Shown piece by piece: positions 47,692 through 56,723 of a stretch of DNA of 64,000 bases. The stretch is from Streptomyces sp. NBC_00224 (GTDB lineage: Bacteria > Actinomycetota > Actinomycetes > Streptomycetales > Streptomycetaceae). The stretch's first letter is position 1. The number at the start of each line of letters is the position of its first letter. The DNA lies in assembly GCF_041435195.1 (NCBI RefSeq), contig NZ_CP108106.1:8693001-8757000 (forward strand). Direction: 5' to 3'. A model generated the notes under the pieces. The model ran no database searches, was not told the origin of the DNA, and saw nothing but the letters and a program-made list of their open reading frames with translations. The translations under genes were made by a program, and so were the position numbers.

Positions 47692-48183
47692 ATGGATCAG
47701 GAGTGGAGGGCGTCGGTCAACGCTGATGCAGTCGACGTCCCGGACGAAGCGCAGTACGAGGAGCTACACCGGCATATTCCAGGACTCGTCCGCTTTGAAG
47801 AAGGGAACCGACACCTCCTGTTGGTATGGAGGTTGGCAGCTCCCGACCTGGCGAGCGCTACGCGGAGGGCCCTTGCGGCCGCCTACCAGGCGTTTGAGTC
47901 TGTGCTCGGAGAGATTCCCGTTCTCACAGATCTACGCGTGGTCACGGCGGAACGAGCTGATGCTGAACGGGATCACCCAGGGCCGCAAGAGTTGATGGGG
48001 TATCGGGAAGCAGCCGCAGCACTGGGAGTGTCGAGGCAGAGGGTGGCTCAGTTGGACGGAGGTCATCCAGACTTCCCGCGTCCGATCGGGCGCATCGGTG
48101 CGGGCCCTGTGTTCACGGCGGACTCAATTAAGTCTTTCGCTCTACGGTGGGACCGCAGTCCGGGACGGCGAAGGGTTGCCTAG
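47692..48183 (+). CDS. Helix-turn-helix DNA-binding protein
   Basis: 163 aa from the ATG at 47692, which follows AAGGAGAAGG. An ATG 33 bases earlier lacks this site. The C-terminal third is an AlpA/excisionase-like helix-turn-helix: LMGYREAAAALGVSRQRVAQ, then LDGGHPDFPRPIGRIGAGPV and FTADSIKSFA. The N-terminal part (DEAQYEELHRHIPGLVRFEE, LLLVWRLAAPDLASATRRAL) is an unrecognised alpha-beta domain. It stands with the small preceding gene in the place where cas1-cas2 would be expected in a complete I-E locus. Confidence 0.7.
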   Translation: MDQEWRASVNADAVDVPDEAQYEELHRHIPGLVRFEEGNRHLLLVWRLAAPDLASATRRALAAAYQAFESVLGEIPVLTDLRVVTAERADAERDHPGPQELMGYREAAAALGVSRQRVAQLDGGHPDFPRPIGRIGAGPVFTADSIKSFALRWDRSPGRRRVA

Positions 48184-48195
48184 CATGTCCGAGAG

Positions 48196-49017
48196 ATGGG
48201 GTGATAGCGATCGGGGGTGAACCACACGTGGGCCTGGCGTACGCGGGCACGATCCACTGCTCCCCGCGCAGGCGGGGGTGAACCGTACGAATTCCTATAC
48301 ATCAGGGCCGAAGACGGGTGGTCCCCGCGCAGGCGGGGGTGAACCGGCGCACGTCGACACGGTGCGCCGCGTGCCCGGGTGGTCCCCGCGGAGGCGGGGG
48401 TGAACCGACCGGTGCGTCCTCTCCCACAAGCCCTACGCCGTGGTCCCCGCGCAGGCGGGGGTGAACCGAAGCAGGCCGCAGGGGTTCCGTGGCGTCAGCG
48501 GTGGTCCCCGGGCAGGCGGGGGTGAACCGCCGCACACCGCGCACCCGGACGGCGACACCGTGTGGTCCCCGCGCAGGCGGGGGTGAACCGGGGCCCGCGC
48601 CATGCCCGACGACCTCCTCATCGTGGTCCCCGCGCAGGCGGGGGTGAACCGCTTCACCAGGTCGAGAACCGCGCGCACCGGGCGTGGTCCCCGCGCAGGC
48701 GGGGGTGAACCGCTCAACGCGTCGGGCCGGGGGACGATCTACTTGTGGTCCCCGCGCAGGCGGGGGTGAACCGACCGAGTCCGAGCGCCTGAACGACCAG
48801 CTCGCGTGGTCCCCGCGCAGGCAGGGGTGAACCGGTGGCGGTGTATTCGGAGGAGGACCGGCTGCTGTGGTCCCCGCGCAGGCGGGGGTGAACCGGAGCT
48901 GTGCCACGCGATCGGCAAGAAGGGCGAGTGGTCCCCGCACAGGCGGGGGTGAACCGCCGTACGTACGGCGGGCGGCCTGGTCATCGTGGTGGTCCTCGCG
49001 CGGGCTGGGTGGTCTGC
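48196..49017 (+). CRISPR. CRISPR array 6, type I-E, 12 good repeats with a decayed one at each end
   Basis: Consensus GTGGTCCCCGCGCAGG then CGGGGGTGAACCG, from 48257 to 48956 at 61-bp steps. The first is of CTGCTCC type. Single changes occur in the third (GCGGAGG), fifth (GGGCAGG), tenth (GCAGGCAGG) and twelfth (GCACAGG). A left neighbour at 48196-48224 keeps only its 3' half (TCGGGGGTGAACCA), and a right neighbour near 48989 only fragments (GTGGTCCTCGCGCGGG). No leader motif was found. Confidence 0.96.
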
Positions 49018-49142
49018 GCCCTGTCTCCGCGACGGGCCGTGAGGTCGTGGGCCTGCTGACGGGGCGGCAGCGCGGATGAGGCCGCCTTCGCCCGGGAATG
49101 GCAGCGGATTGGTGGCTCATGATTAGTGGTCGAGGATGTTGC

Positions 49143-49679
49143 TCAGTTGGTCTTCTTCCGTGTTTGGCAGCTGTTGCTGCGGAAGGCTTTGTCGGTGGCG
49201 GCGATGGTGACGGTCTCGGCACCCTTGGAAGAGTCGGAACTGATCACGTCTTTGCTCTCGCCGCTGGTTCCGCTCAGTCGGGCCCAGTTGCAGTAGGTGA
49301 TGGGGTCGCCCTGGGGGCCTTCGCTGCGGTAGGTGCCGGGTTCGATATCGCGGCCGATGAGGAAGACGCCGTCTCCCGGGATCTGCCCGGCTTTGACGCG
49401 TCCTGCCTGCTGGGAGCGTGCCGGAGCAGTCGCCGGCGATGGCGCCGTCGTCTGGGTGCGCGTGGCTGTCACCGTTGCCGTCGGCGTTGCGCTGTCGTGG
49501 GAGGACGAGCGGTCCACGGAGGCGGCCAGCGCTCCGATCAGCAGCCCCACCGTGGCCGCCGCCGTATGCGTCAGCCACGGTCGTATCCGTCGGCGTGCGG
49601 GCTGCTTGTTCTCGCCGCCGGGCTGCTGCATCGGGCTGTGCGGAGGTCCTCCAGGCACTCGCCACTCCAGCCCCACCAC
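49143..49679 (-). CDS. Membrane-anchored protein, copy 2 (intact)
   Basis: 178 aa. A proline-rich basic N-terminus (PARRRIRPWLTH) leads into one membrane span (HTAAATVGLLIGALAASVDR), a Thr/Ser/Ala linker and an extracellular domain with GQIPGDGVFLIGRDIEPGTY, SEGPQGDPITYCNWARLSG and KGAETVTIAATDKAFRSNSC. Two cysteines outside could pair. It is about four-fifths identical to the broken copy at 34418-34938, and both lie on the minus strand bracketing the CRISPR-Cas region. The family is common in streptomycetes; its function is unknown. Confidence 0.8.
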   Translation of the reverse strand: MVGLEWRVPGGPPHSPMQQPGGENKQPARRRIRPWLTHTAAATVGLLIGALAASVDRSSSHDSATPTATVTATRTQTTAPSPATAPARSQQAGRVKAGQIPGDGVFLIGRDIEPGTYRSEGPQGDPITYCNWARLSGTSGESKDVISSDSSKGAETVTIAATDKAFRSNSCQTRKKTN

Positions 49680-49983
49680 CCTGAACCCGCCACGTCATCC
49701 GCGCACGTCAACCCGCCGCTCGCCCCCCACGGTCGGGGTTTCTTCGGGAGGGAATCAGCCGTGCGGCGCAGCGGCGAGACGCTGGCGGTGAATGACTGAC
49801 ACACCGATCGCCTGTCGTGAGTGGTTCGCTGCTGAGGCAGTGCGCGGGCGGAGTCGGGGGCGTCGGCCGGGACAGGGCGCCGGGGGCCGTCTGACTTCTT
49901 CGCGGCTGTTGCACAGGTTGGCGGGGATGGTCTGCCCGGCTGTGCGTTCGCCCCGCCCCGAAGGCCTCCTCAGCTTCTGGTCC
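49680..49983. other. Gap upstream of copy 2 membrane gene
   Basis: About 300 bp. The first ~120 bp resemble the region upstream of copy 1. No gene was recognised. Confidence 0.3.
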
Positions 49984-51552
49984 CTAGGGGACGGGTGAGC
50001 GGTGCGCGGGTTCTGTGTGCGTGGATGGCGTTGGAGAGGGGGCTCTCTGATGGTGGGGGCTGTGGGGGATGTGTTCTGGAGGCGTGGGATGTTCTGGTGC
50101 TGTGGGAGCGGCGTGTGTGGTGTTGGCTGCTTGTGTGAAGTGAACCGGTGGCATCGGATGGGGCGGTGGTTGCGTTCGTCTGTTCCGGGCTGCCAGTAGT
50201 CGTCGCGTGTGGTGCCATCGTGCGCGTTCAGTGTGGTGGTGTTGTCGTCTGCGTTCACCTATGCCGTGGACGCCCAGACGCTTTGCCACGTCGCTCCAGT
50301 CGGTGGTGGGCTGTTCGCAGTGGGGGCCGGGCTGGCCTGTTCCGGCGAGCGCTGCGGGAGCCAAGTGCAGGAGTTCCCCTTCGCGTTGGGTGAGGCCGAG
50401 GTGGGTGAGTGTGGTGAGTTGGCGGTAGGTGGTGGCGCGGGAGATGGAGGCGGATGCCTGGAGTTCGGTGAGGGTTTGTCCGTCGTGTTCGGCGAGTGCG
50501 GCGAGGATGGCGAGTCCGCTGGAGCTGAGCCCGCGGTGGGCGAAGGCATCCAGGCCCATCAATCGCGCGGCAGTGTGTGAGTCGAGGTCGGCGTCACCCT
50601 CGGTGTTGTGGTGTGTGTTGTGGTGGGTGTGTCTCATGGTGGGTCCACTCATGGCCCCCCCAGCCTGGGGCCGTTGGGGGGTGGACTCACCGTGGGACAG
50701 GTTGAGGGGGCCGGTGCCGGTGGGGGGCAGGAGCATCCAGCGGGCGCCTTCGGTGGGGGTGCCGTGGTCGAGCTGGCGGAGCAGCCGTGCACGGAGGAGG
50801 CGTTGGTTGGAGCGGTGGGTGGTGGTGCGGGCGCAGCCCATGCGTTCGGAGAGGTCGCGTTCGGAGACGGTGTGGTCCCAGCCTCCTGTACGGGTGCAGA
50901 TGTCGAGGCGGGCGATCAGGTTGCGCAGGTCGGTTTTGGCGGCGGTGCCTGGCCAGGGTGTGCGTTCGATGCGGGTGCGGTAGGCGGCGAGGGCGGCGTG
51001 GAAGTCCTGCCGGCCACACAGCGGGTCACGGGTCTGGAGGTAGTGGCGGGCGCCGTCGAAGGCCCGGTGCAGCCAGGCGACAGCCTTGTCGTAACCACGC
51101 CGGTGCTGGAGTGCGCGGGCGGCTTGTCCGGCTGGGTAGGGGCCGTCCAGGAGGACTTGGACGAACGCGGCGCGGCTCCAGCCCGCCTGCACCGCACCCG
51201 CTGCCACAGCACGTGTGAGGGCCCAGGCGTGGTCGGAGGCCGCGCTGTTGTGGCCGCCGCGCTGGAGGGAAGCGTTGGTGTAGGTGCCGTGCCGGTCACC
51301 TTCGGTCAGGAGCTGGTGGATGCGCGGGGACAACGGGCCCAGCGGTTCGAGCAGATCAGCGGGCCTGGTACGCCGGTGAGCGTTGAGCGGTCCCCGTCGG
51401 GTGGGCGGGGGCCGCAGGCGCTGGTCCTCGCTGGTGGGGGCGGCTGTCGAGGCTTGGGGTGAAGTGGTCAGCCCGCTGCCGCGGGCAGGGGGGTGCGGGG
51501 TGGTGTTCCGGGATTTTGATGGGGTGTGGGTCCAGGTCAGCTGGCCTGTCAT
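49984..51552 (-). CDS. Protein with two winged-helix regions, possibly replication-associated
   Basis: About 522 aa from an ATG at 51552 (a GTG at 51636 is the other choice). After a Pro/Thr-rich start, the first part reads PLGPLSPRIHQLLTEGDRHG and SAASDHAWALTRAVAAGAVQ. A winged-helix segment follows: WDHTVSERDLSERMGCARTT and THRSNQRLLRARLLRQL. A second one is GLSSSGLAILAALAEHDGQT, LTELQASASISRATTYRQLT and HLGLTQREGELLHLAPA. The tail is His/Pro-rich. Multi-winged-helix proteins of this size occur as replication or partition factors on actinomycete plasmids and ICEs, but no defining motif was found. Confidence 0.6.
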   Translation of the reverse strand: MTGQLTWTHTPSKSRNTTPHPPARGSGLTTSPQASTAAPTSEDQRLRPPPTRRGPLNAHRRTRPADLLEPLGPLSPRIHQLLTEGDRHGTYTNASLQRGGHNSAASDHAWALTRAVAAGAVQAGWSRAAFVQVLLDGPYPAGQAARALQHRRGYDKAVAWLHRAFDGARHYLQTRDPLCGRQDFHAALAAYRTRIERTPWPGTAAKTDLRNLIARLDICTRTGGWDHTVSERDLSERMGCARTTTHRSNQRLLRARLLRQLDHGTPTEGARWMLLPPTGTGPLNLSHGESTPQRPQAGGAMSGPTMRHTHHNTHHNTEGDADLDSHTAARLMGLDAFAHRGLSSSGLAILAALAEHDGQTLTELQASASISRATTYRQLTTLTHLGLTQREGELLHLAPAALAGTGQPGPHCEQPTTDWSDVAKRLGVHGIGERRRQHHHTERARWHHTRRLLAARNRRTQPPPHPMPPVHFTQAANTTHAAPTAPEHPTPPEHIPHSPHHQRAPSPTPSTHTEPAHRSPVP

Positions 51553-51636
51553 GGTCGGCAACGCTAGGAGCCCCGGTGGTGCTTCAGGTATGGTCCCGGT
51601 GCACCATCTGGGGTGGTTGGTCTGTCGCCTGTGCAC

Positions 51637-52154
51637 AGGAAGCGGCGTTTTGTTTCCGCCCCTGCACCGTGCGCCGCAGGCCGGTTTCCGTTCTGCACCA
51701 CGGACCCGTCTCGCTCATCTCCTCGCCGCGGCACCGGACGTCGCCCACCCGGCAGCCACAGTCATCGACGGGGGCGGCCCCCGGCTCGCCACCGGATCCG
51801 TGCTGGCCGGCCGCAGCGAGGGGGCCGACCCCTCAGGGGGCCGGCCAGGCGGTTGCGGATCCGGCTGATCGTCCGCCGACTCCTTGACGGCAGCCCAACA
51901 CGCCTGTGGAGGAAGTCCCTTGAATGGATCGGCGGCAGGGTAGAGCCCGGTCAGTGAGCCAGCTGCGGCCGGTGAAGTTCGCTGCGTGCCGTCGCGGCCG
52001 GGCTGGGCGGGCGGCCGCTCCGTCTCCCGCGAGGCCGTTGCCGCCCACCGCTTCGGCCCCCGGCCAGCCGCCTGGTCTGCCGGCCTGCTGTTGGCGGACC
52101 GGTCTCGTGGTGGTGTCCGTGGTGTGGTCGTGTTCCCCCGGGACGTGGTGGTGA
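51637..52154. other. Gap, nothing recognised
   Basis: About 520 bp between the winged-helix protein and the capsid-LysE chimera. Both strands are open in several frames, as expected from GC content, but no domain, signal peptide or ribosome site stands out. Confidence 0.3.
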
Positions 52155-52424
52155 TCAGTTGCCGAGGGTGAGGCGGATGCCGAAGCCGGCGATGACGGTG
52201 CCGCTGATCCGGTCGAGGATCCTGCGCGCTGAGGGCCGTTGAAGGCCGGCGCGGAAGGCCCGGGCGCATGCGATCAGTACACCCGACCAGAGCGAGCCGA
52301 GCAGGATGTGCACGCCGGCGGTGAGGTTGTCGAGCAGCCACGACGACTTGCGAAACTCATCGATCACGGTCAGGTCGATGTCGTCCTGCGTGTTGAGCCG
52401 GGCGTCGGCCAGCGTGATTGCGAT
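52155..52424 (-). pseudogene. Chimera: phage major capsid N-terminus fused to LysE-family exporter C-terminus
   Basis: The frame opens AITLADARLNTQDDIDLTVI and DEFRKSSWLLDNLT, the characteristic first ~35 residues of an actinophage HK97-type major capsid protein. At about 52325 it switches in frame to VHILLGSLWSGVLIACARAF and RILDRISGTVIAGFGIRL with a stop, the last transmembrane helices of a LysE/RhtB amino-acid exporter. The capsid start codon is ATC where ATG is expected. It lies just after the scaffold remnant, as capsid genes do. This is one breakpoint of the prophage deletion. Confidence 0.7.
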
Positions 52425-52453
52425 AGGCGGATCTCCAGTCAGAAAGAAGTGGG

Positions 52454-53090
52454 TCAGCCGCCGAGGCGGGCGGCGATGGCGTCATGCAGGGTGGCGGGGC
52501 GCCGCTCGCCCGCTGGGGCGCCGTGGAACTCGGCGCCGCCGCGCGCCGGGCCCGTCGGGACCGCTCGGTACAGGTCGGGGTCGGCGTCGACGGCCGCCTT
52601 GATCGCAGCGGCAAGCTTGTCGCCGAATTCCTTGTCGACCAGGTCGAAGCCGGCGACCGAGGCGAGGAAAGACCGCGAGTTGAGCAGACGGTCGCCGCGC
52701 GCGCCCTGGTCGGCGGCGGCGCGGGCGACGGCGAGCTCGACGCGCGCGGTCCGCAGCTCGGACGCATGTTCGCTCAGCAGCCGGTCGCGCTCCGCAACTG
52801 CGGCGGCTAGTGCGGCGGGGTCCTGCTCGGGCTCGGCGCCGTTCGGGCTGAGCGCCTTGGTGACCGCGTCCAGGGCGGGGCGCAGCTCGTCGAGCTCGGC
52901 GGCGGCCTGCTCGGCGCGGGCTGTGGCGTCGGCGAGTTGCTGCTCGGCCGTTGGATCCGGGGCCGACGGGGTGCGCGTGGCCGGTGCGCTGGGCGGCTGG
53001 GCCTGCTCATTGGGTGACGCTGGGCCGCCCGGGTCGCCCTCTCCCCGGAACCGCCCCTGATCGGCCAGATCGGGCGGCCATCGCGCCGGA
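52454..53090 (-). pseudogene. Phage scaffold-type protein, start missing
   Basis: On the minus strand an open frame reads RWPPDLADQGRFRGEGDPGG, an Ala/Pro-rich linker, a long helix (AELDELRPALDAVTKALSPN, AAAVAERDRLLSEHASELRT, ARVELAVARAAADQGARGDR) and a C-terminal domain SFLASVAGFDLVDKEFGDKL ending LHDAIAARLGG with TGA at 52454. A central coiled coil with a basic C-terminus fits phage scaffolding proteins, which guide capsid assembly. No ATG, GTG or TTG occurs upstream before the frame closes near 53230, so the 5' end has been lost. Confidence 0.65.
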
Positions 53091-53354
53091 ATCCGAGAGC
53101 GGTATCGCCCGTGCGAGTGTGGATCGGCAAAGAGTCGACGACGCAGGTATCTGGCATGGCGTTGAATGCCTCGTTCCGAATGGAAAAGTGACGAGAAAAG
53201 AGAGATGTAAGAGGAGTCGTGTGACTTGATTTAATGGACGAACGTTCTATGTGGCCTCCCTCTTCCGTGTCGCTGTCTGCGCGGATATGGTGGGACACGC
53301 GAGCAGGGGGCAGGAAGTTCTGCGCGGCCCGAGAATTCGGGAAGGGTGGGGAGT

Positions 53355-53996
53355 ATGGCAGGTAGCGTCTCGCCCTCTTCGGGATCCCCTGCCCCCAACC
53401 CGCCGAGCGCTCCCACTCCTCAGCCAACCCCTGTGGTAATTCCGCCAATGGCACCCCTTGAGCGGCGCAGGTTTATTCTGGAGATAGTTCTGGCTGCCCT
53501 GGCGCTCGCCACCCTAGTCTTCGTGTCCTTTCAAACCGTGGCCACCATGAGCCAGGCGAAAGAGGCTGCAAATCAGGTCTCAGCGGCCAGGCTGGATGGG
53601 CTATATCAGCAGTCCCTCAATCAGGACGAGGTCCTACTCTCGGCGGAAAATGCAAAGCTGAATCTCTATATCAACGGGGATGTTCCGTTTGAGGATGTTA
53701 AGGATCCGGCGGAGCGGCAGCGGATGAAATCGAGCTTCAAGTGGAATCTGACTTACTGGGATTATGCGTACGCGACCCTTCCGGGTCTTGTGCGCTGTTT
53801 CCCGGATGACGGGCATTTAATCCTGCGTGGCTCTCGGGAAGATACAGAGGAATGTGATGACTGGGCCGCATGGAGTCAGTCCATCTATAATGCGTTCCGT
53901 GACGAACGGCTATGTCAGACTCTTAACTCTAAAGAGGGCGAGCTCGGAAGGAATTTCGTAGCCGCAATCCGTAAATCCGGAGCTTGTCTGAAGTGA
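53355..53996 (+). CDS. Single-span membrane protein inserted in the prophage module
   Basis: 213 aa from the ATG at 53355 behind GGGTGGGGAG. A Ser/Pro-rich cytoplasmic start is followed by one membrane span (FILEIVLAALALATLVFVSF) and a soluble domain: AKEAANQVSAARLDGLYQQS, LNLYINGDVPFEDVKDPAER, WDYAYATLPGLVRCFPDDG and SIYNAFRDERLCQTLNSKEG. It uses more A/T (TATATCAACGGGGATGTT, TTTAATCC) than its surroundings and lies on the opposite strand to the phage genes. It resembles a horizontally acquired accessory gene. Function unknown. Confidence 0.7.
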   Translation: MAGSVSPSSGSPAPNPPSAPTPQPTPVVIPPMAPLERRRFILEIVLAALALATLVFVSFQTVATMSQAKEAANQVSAARLDGLYQQSLNQDEVLLSAENAKLNLYINGDVPFEDVKDPAERQRMKSSFKWNLTYWDYAYATLPGLVRCFPDDGHLILRGSREDTEECDDWAAWSQSIYNAFRDERLCQTLNSKEGELGRNFVAAIRKSGACLK

Positions 53997-54006
53997 AGCC
54001 AAAGGG

Positions 54007-54180
54007 TTAGTCGGTGACTTCAACCGAGGGCGGGTGGGCTGCCTTGTATCCCCGGACCCACGCGAGGCGCAGCAAGGAGTCGGCGCTGTGCGGGCAGTCG
54101 GTCAGCGGCCGGCCCGCGCGAGCGGCGGTGTATCCGGCCTGGCGGGCGCGCACGGTGTCCTCGCGGAATCCCACGATCAC
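54007..54180 (-). CDS. Small actinophage protein with a ribosome-modulation-factor-like fold
   Basis: 57 aa, GTG start at 54180, six bases after the minor head protein's stop and behind CCGGGGG. The sequence REDTVRARQAGYTAARAGRP, LTDCPHSADSLLRLAWVRGY, KAAHP follows the pattern A..G..A...G.P...CP......R..WV.GY seen in RMF/CrpP-like small proteins, which are common next to head genes in actinophages. It may bind RNA or a ribosome. That is inference. Confidence 0.65.
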   Translation of the reverse strand: MIVGFREDTVRARQAGYTAARAGRPLTDCPHSADSLLRLAWVRGYKAAHPPSVEVTD

Positions 54181-54186
54181 CCCCGG

Positions 54187-56455
54187 TCAGAACTTGCGGC
54201 GCTGGTTCTCGCGCGAGTGGCGGGCGGTCTCGGCCTCCTTGGTGCGCAGGCCGGATATCTGTTCGGTGAACTCGGCGAGGGTGACGCGCGGGCTCTCGTC
54301 CTCCCAGAACCTGATCAGGTCCTCGGAGGCACGGGCGTAGGCGACGTGCGCGGGCCCGGAGAACAGCGACTCGGGGTCGACACCGGTGGCCTCGGCCTGC
54401 TTGGTGAGCATGTGCCCGCGGGTGTAGTCCTCGGCGGCGAGCCACTGCAAATAGACGTGTTCGCGGTACATCTCGCGTATCTCCTCGCGGGTGTACGCAG
54501 TCTGCCCCTGGCGCTCGGCGAGCTCCTTCTCGTACGCCCAGCGTTCGGCTCGGTGCCGTCCGGGCCTTTCTCGATGTCGCGGCCGTAGGCGCCCCACTCG
54601 TCGGGATCGGCCGGCGGCGGGGCATCGAGGGCGACCGGCCGCATCGCCTGATCGAGCGCGGCCCGGTTGGCGAGCGTGTCGGCGACCGTGGCCCCGGTCG
54701 CGGCCGCCGGCGGCGGGGCGGGATAGCGGCGGTCGATTTCGGCGGTGATCCGGGCGGCGTCCTCGGGGGCGGCGTACCGCACGCCCCACACGAGCACGTC
54801 GTCGCCGATCGCGGACAGGTCGGCGGCGAGGCGCCCGGCGGGGAACAGATCGGCGAGCAGACGGCGGCGGTGCGTTTCGGCGCCGATCGCGTCGCGGTCG
54901 TCCGCCACGTGCCTGGCCCGGTCGGCGAGGTCGTGCTCGGACAGGCCGACGAGGTCGCGCCGGATGCCGGGCAGGGCTGCGTCGACGTCGCGGCGGTCCA
55001 TCTCCGCCATGACCTGCAGCATGTCCTCGTCGCCCAGGTGCCCCGAGAAGCGGGCGAGCTCGTCATCGCTGAAATCCGTGAGACGCGTGGCGAGTTTGCC
55101 GTTCGGGCGGATGCGGCCGAGCAGCATCTGCCCATCGCGCCGGTCGCCCTCAGCACGTATGCGGTTAAGGTCGCGCTGATCGAGGACCCCGGGCCGGATG
55201 GCGGCGCCGAGCTGCGCCTCGCTCATCTCGGGCAGGGTGCGCGCGTCGCCGGAGCGCACGCGTGCGGCCTCGAACGGGTCCGACCCCGGGCCGATTGGCG
55301 AGCCGGTACGTCCGGCTGTGCCCCCGTTGGGAGGGAGGTTGCCGGCGCCGATCTGCTCGCGCTCGCGGCGGCGGATCAACTCGGGGTGCTGGCGCAGGCG
55401 TTCGCGCTGCTTGGCCTGCCACTGCCGCACGCGCGCCTCGGCCGCGCGTTTGGCCTCGGGGGTGACGGCGGCGGCGCTGCGGTTCTTCCATTTCCTGATG
55501 CCGCGCTCGATCGCGCGCTGCCGCTGCGATGCTTCGTAGCCGTTGGGGTCCTCGGAGTGCTCGACCGGCGCCCGGGTGACCCCGGGAGGTAGGCCGAGAG
55601 GCTGTGGCGGCAGTTGGGATGCTGGAAGCCCCGGCGGCGTGCCTCGTTGACGCTGCCGTGGATGTCCACGCGCACAAGCTTGCCGTCGATGGTGGCGTGC
55701 TCGGCCTCGACTGTGCGGTGCCCGTCGGGCCCCGACAGGCTCAGTACCTTGCCCTCGAACGGGTCGGACAACGGGCAGTTATGGGGAGCGTTGGACACGA
55801 TCACGAGGTCGAGGCCGGCCGCGCGCAGCCGGTCTCCGTGTCCCTCGACGGCAGCGCGGCCGACGGCGGTGCGGGTGGACATCTCGGCGTAAGAGGTCAT
55901 CTGCCACGAGCGGCCGGCCCGGTCGGTGGACGTGCGCAGCCCGCGGTCGCTGAATCTCTCCATCGCGCGTTGGGTTGCCTGTCTGCGGGTGTCGATGCCG
56001 AGGAGCGGTGTTGCGGCTACTTCGGCTATGGCCTGCCGGTATCCGTCCTCGACGCCCCGCAGGATTCCGCGGTGCGTCTGCGTGAGGAGGTCGACCGTTT
56101 CCTGTGCGAGCCGGTCGACCGCCCTCGTGTTCGGCGTCACCTCCGCGATGCGGCGCAGGTCGTCGTCGTGCAGCGCGCCGAGCTCGGCGAGACCGGAGCG
56201 GGTGCCGGTGTTGTACGCCTCGGCGACCGCGTCGAACACGTCCAGCCGCATAGCCGTGCCGAGTGCGTCGACAACCCCCTGCGCGCCCCGGCGCAGGGCC
56301 TGAACTTCGCGCAGTTTGGCTGTGGCCCAGCCCGGGGCCTCGTAGCCGTCGGCGAGCTGCCTTGCCACGAGGCCGAGCAGACGCTGCTCGGCATCCGCGT
56401 ACAGGTCACGGACTCCGGCCGACAGATCCTCGACCACTCCCTGGTGAATAGGCAC
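54187..56455 (-). pseudogene. Phage minor head protein (capsid minor protein 2-like), two frameshifts
   Basis: Start GTG at 56455 behind GGGGGG. The first frame has VEDLSAGVRDLYADAEQRLL, GVEDGYRQAIAEVAATPLLG, MTSYAEMSTRTAVGRAAVEG, VSNAPHNCPLSDPFEGKVLS and FQHPNCRHSLSAYLPG, the metal-binding-type C-terminal motif of phage minor capsid protein 2. At 55580-55586 the frame changes (heptamer C CCG GGG), continuing VTRAPVEHSEDPNGYEAS, a long polar helical part (MLQVMAEMDRRDVDAALPGI). A second change near 54560 leads to AYEKELAERQGQTAYTREEI, HVYLQWLAAEDYTRGHMLTK and RLRTKEAETARHSRENQRRK-like end. Each shift equals the loss of one base. Confidence 0.8.
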
Positions 56456-56723
56456 GCCCACCCCCCAAGGACATTTCGAGTAAATGTCGAAAAACTCGGA
56501 GATGAGTAAAAGGAATTTCGCGTGATGTGCATCACGGGAGTGCGCTGCCTGAGTGGACGGGCCCCCTTTGGGGGTACGCCGGTGATTGCGGCTCTTGGTC
56601 ACCTGACCTGCGGCTATGGCGGCGTGACCCTTTTAATGTTACATAGCGAAAACGGAATAGGCAACGTTTAAGGGTTAATCCGGTGCGGGCGCCTCGGTGG
56701 AGGCTCGCGTAATCTCCTCGGCC

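Noticed and set aside
52239..53060. Plus-strand Ser/Ala-rich ORF of 273 aa
   Set aside because: It is low complexity and is the antisense of the scaffold and capsid remnants, whose minus-strand frames give recognisable proteins.
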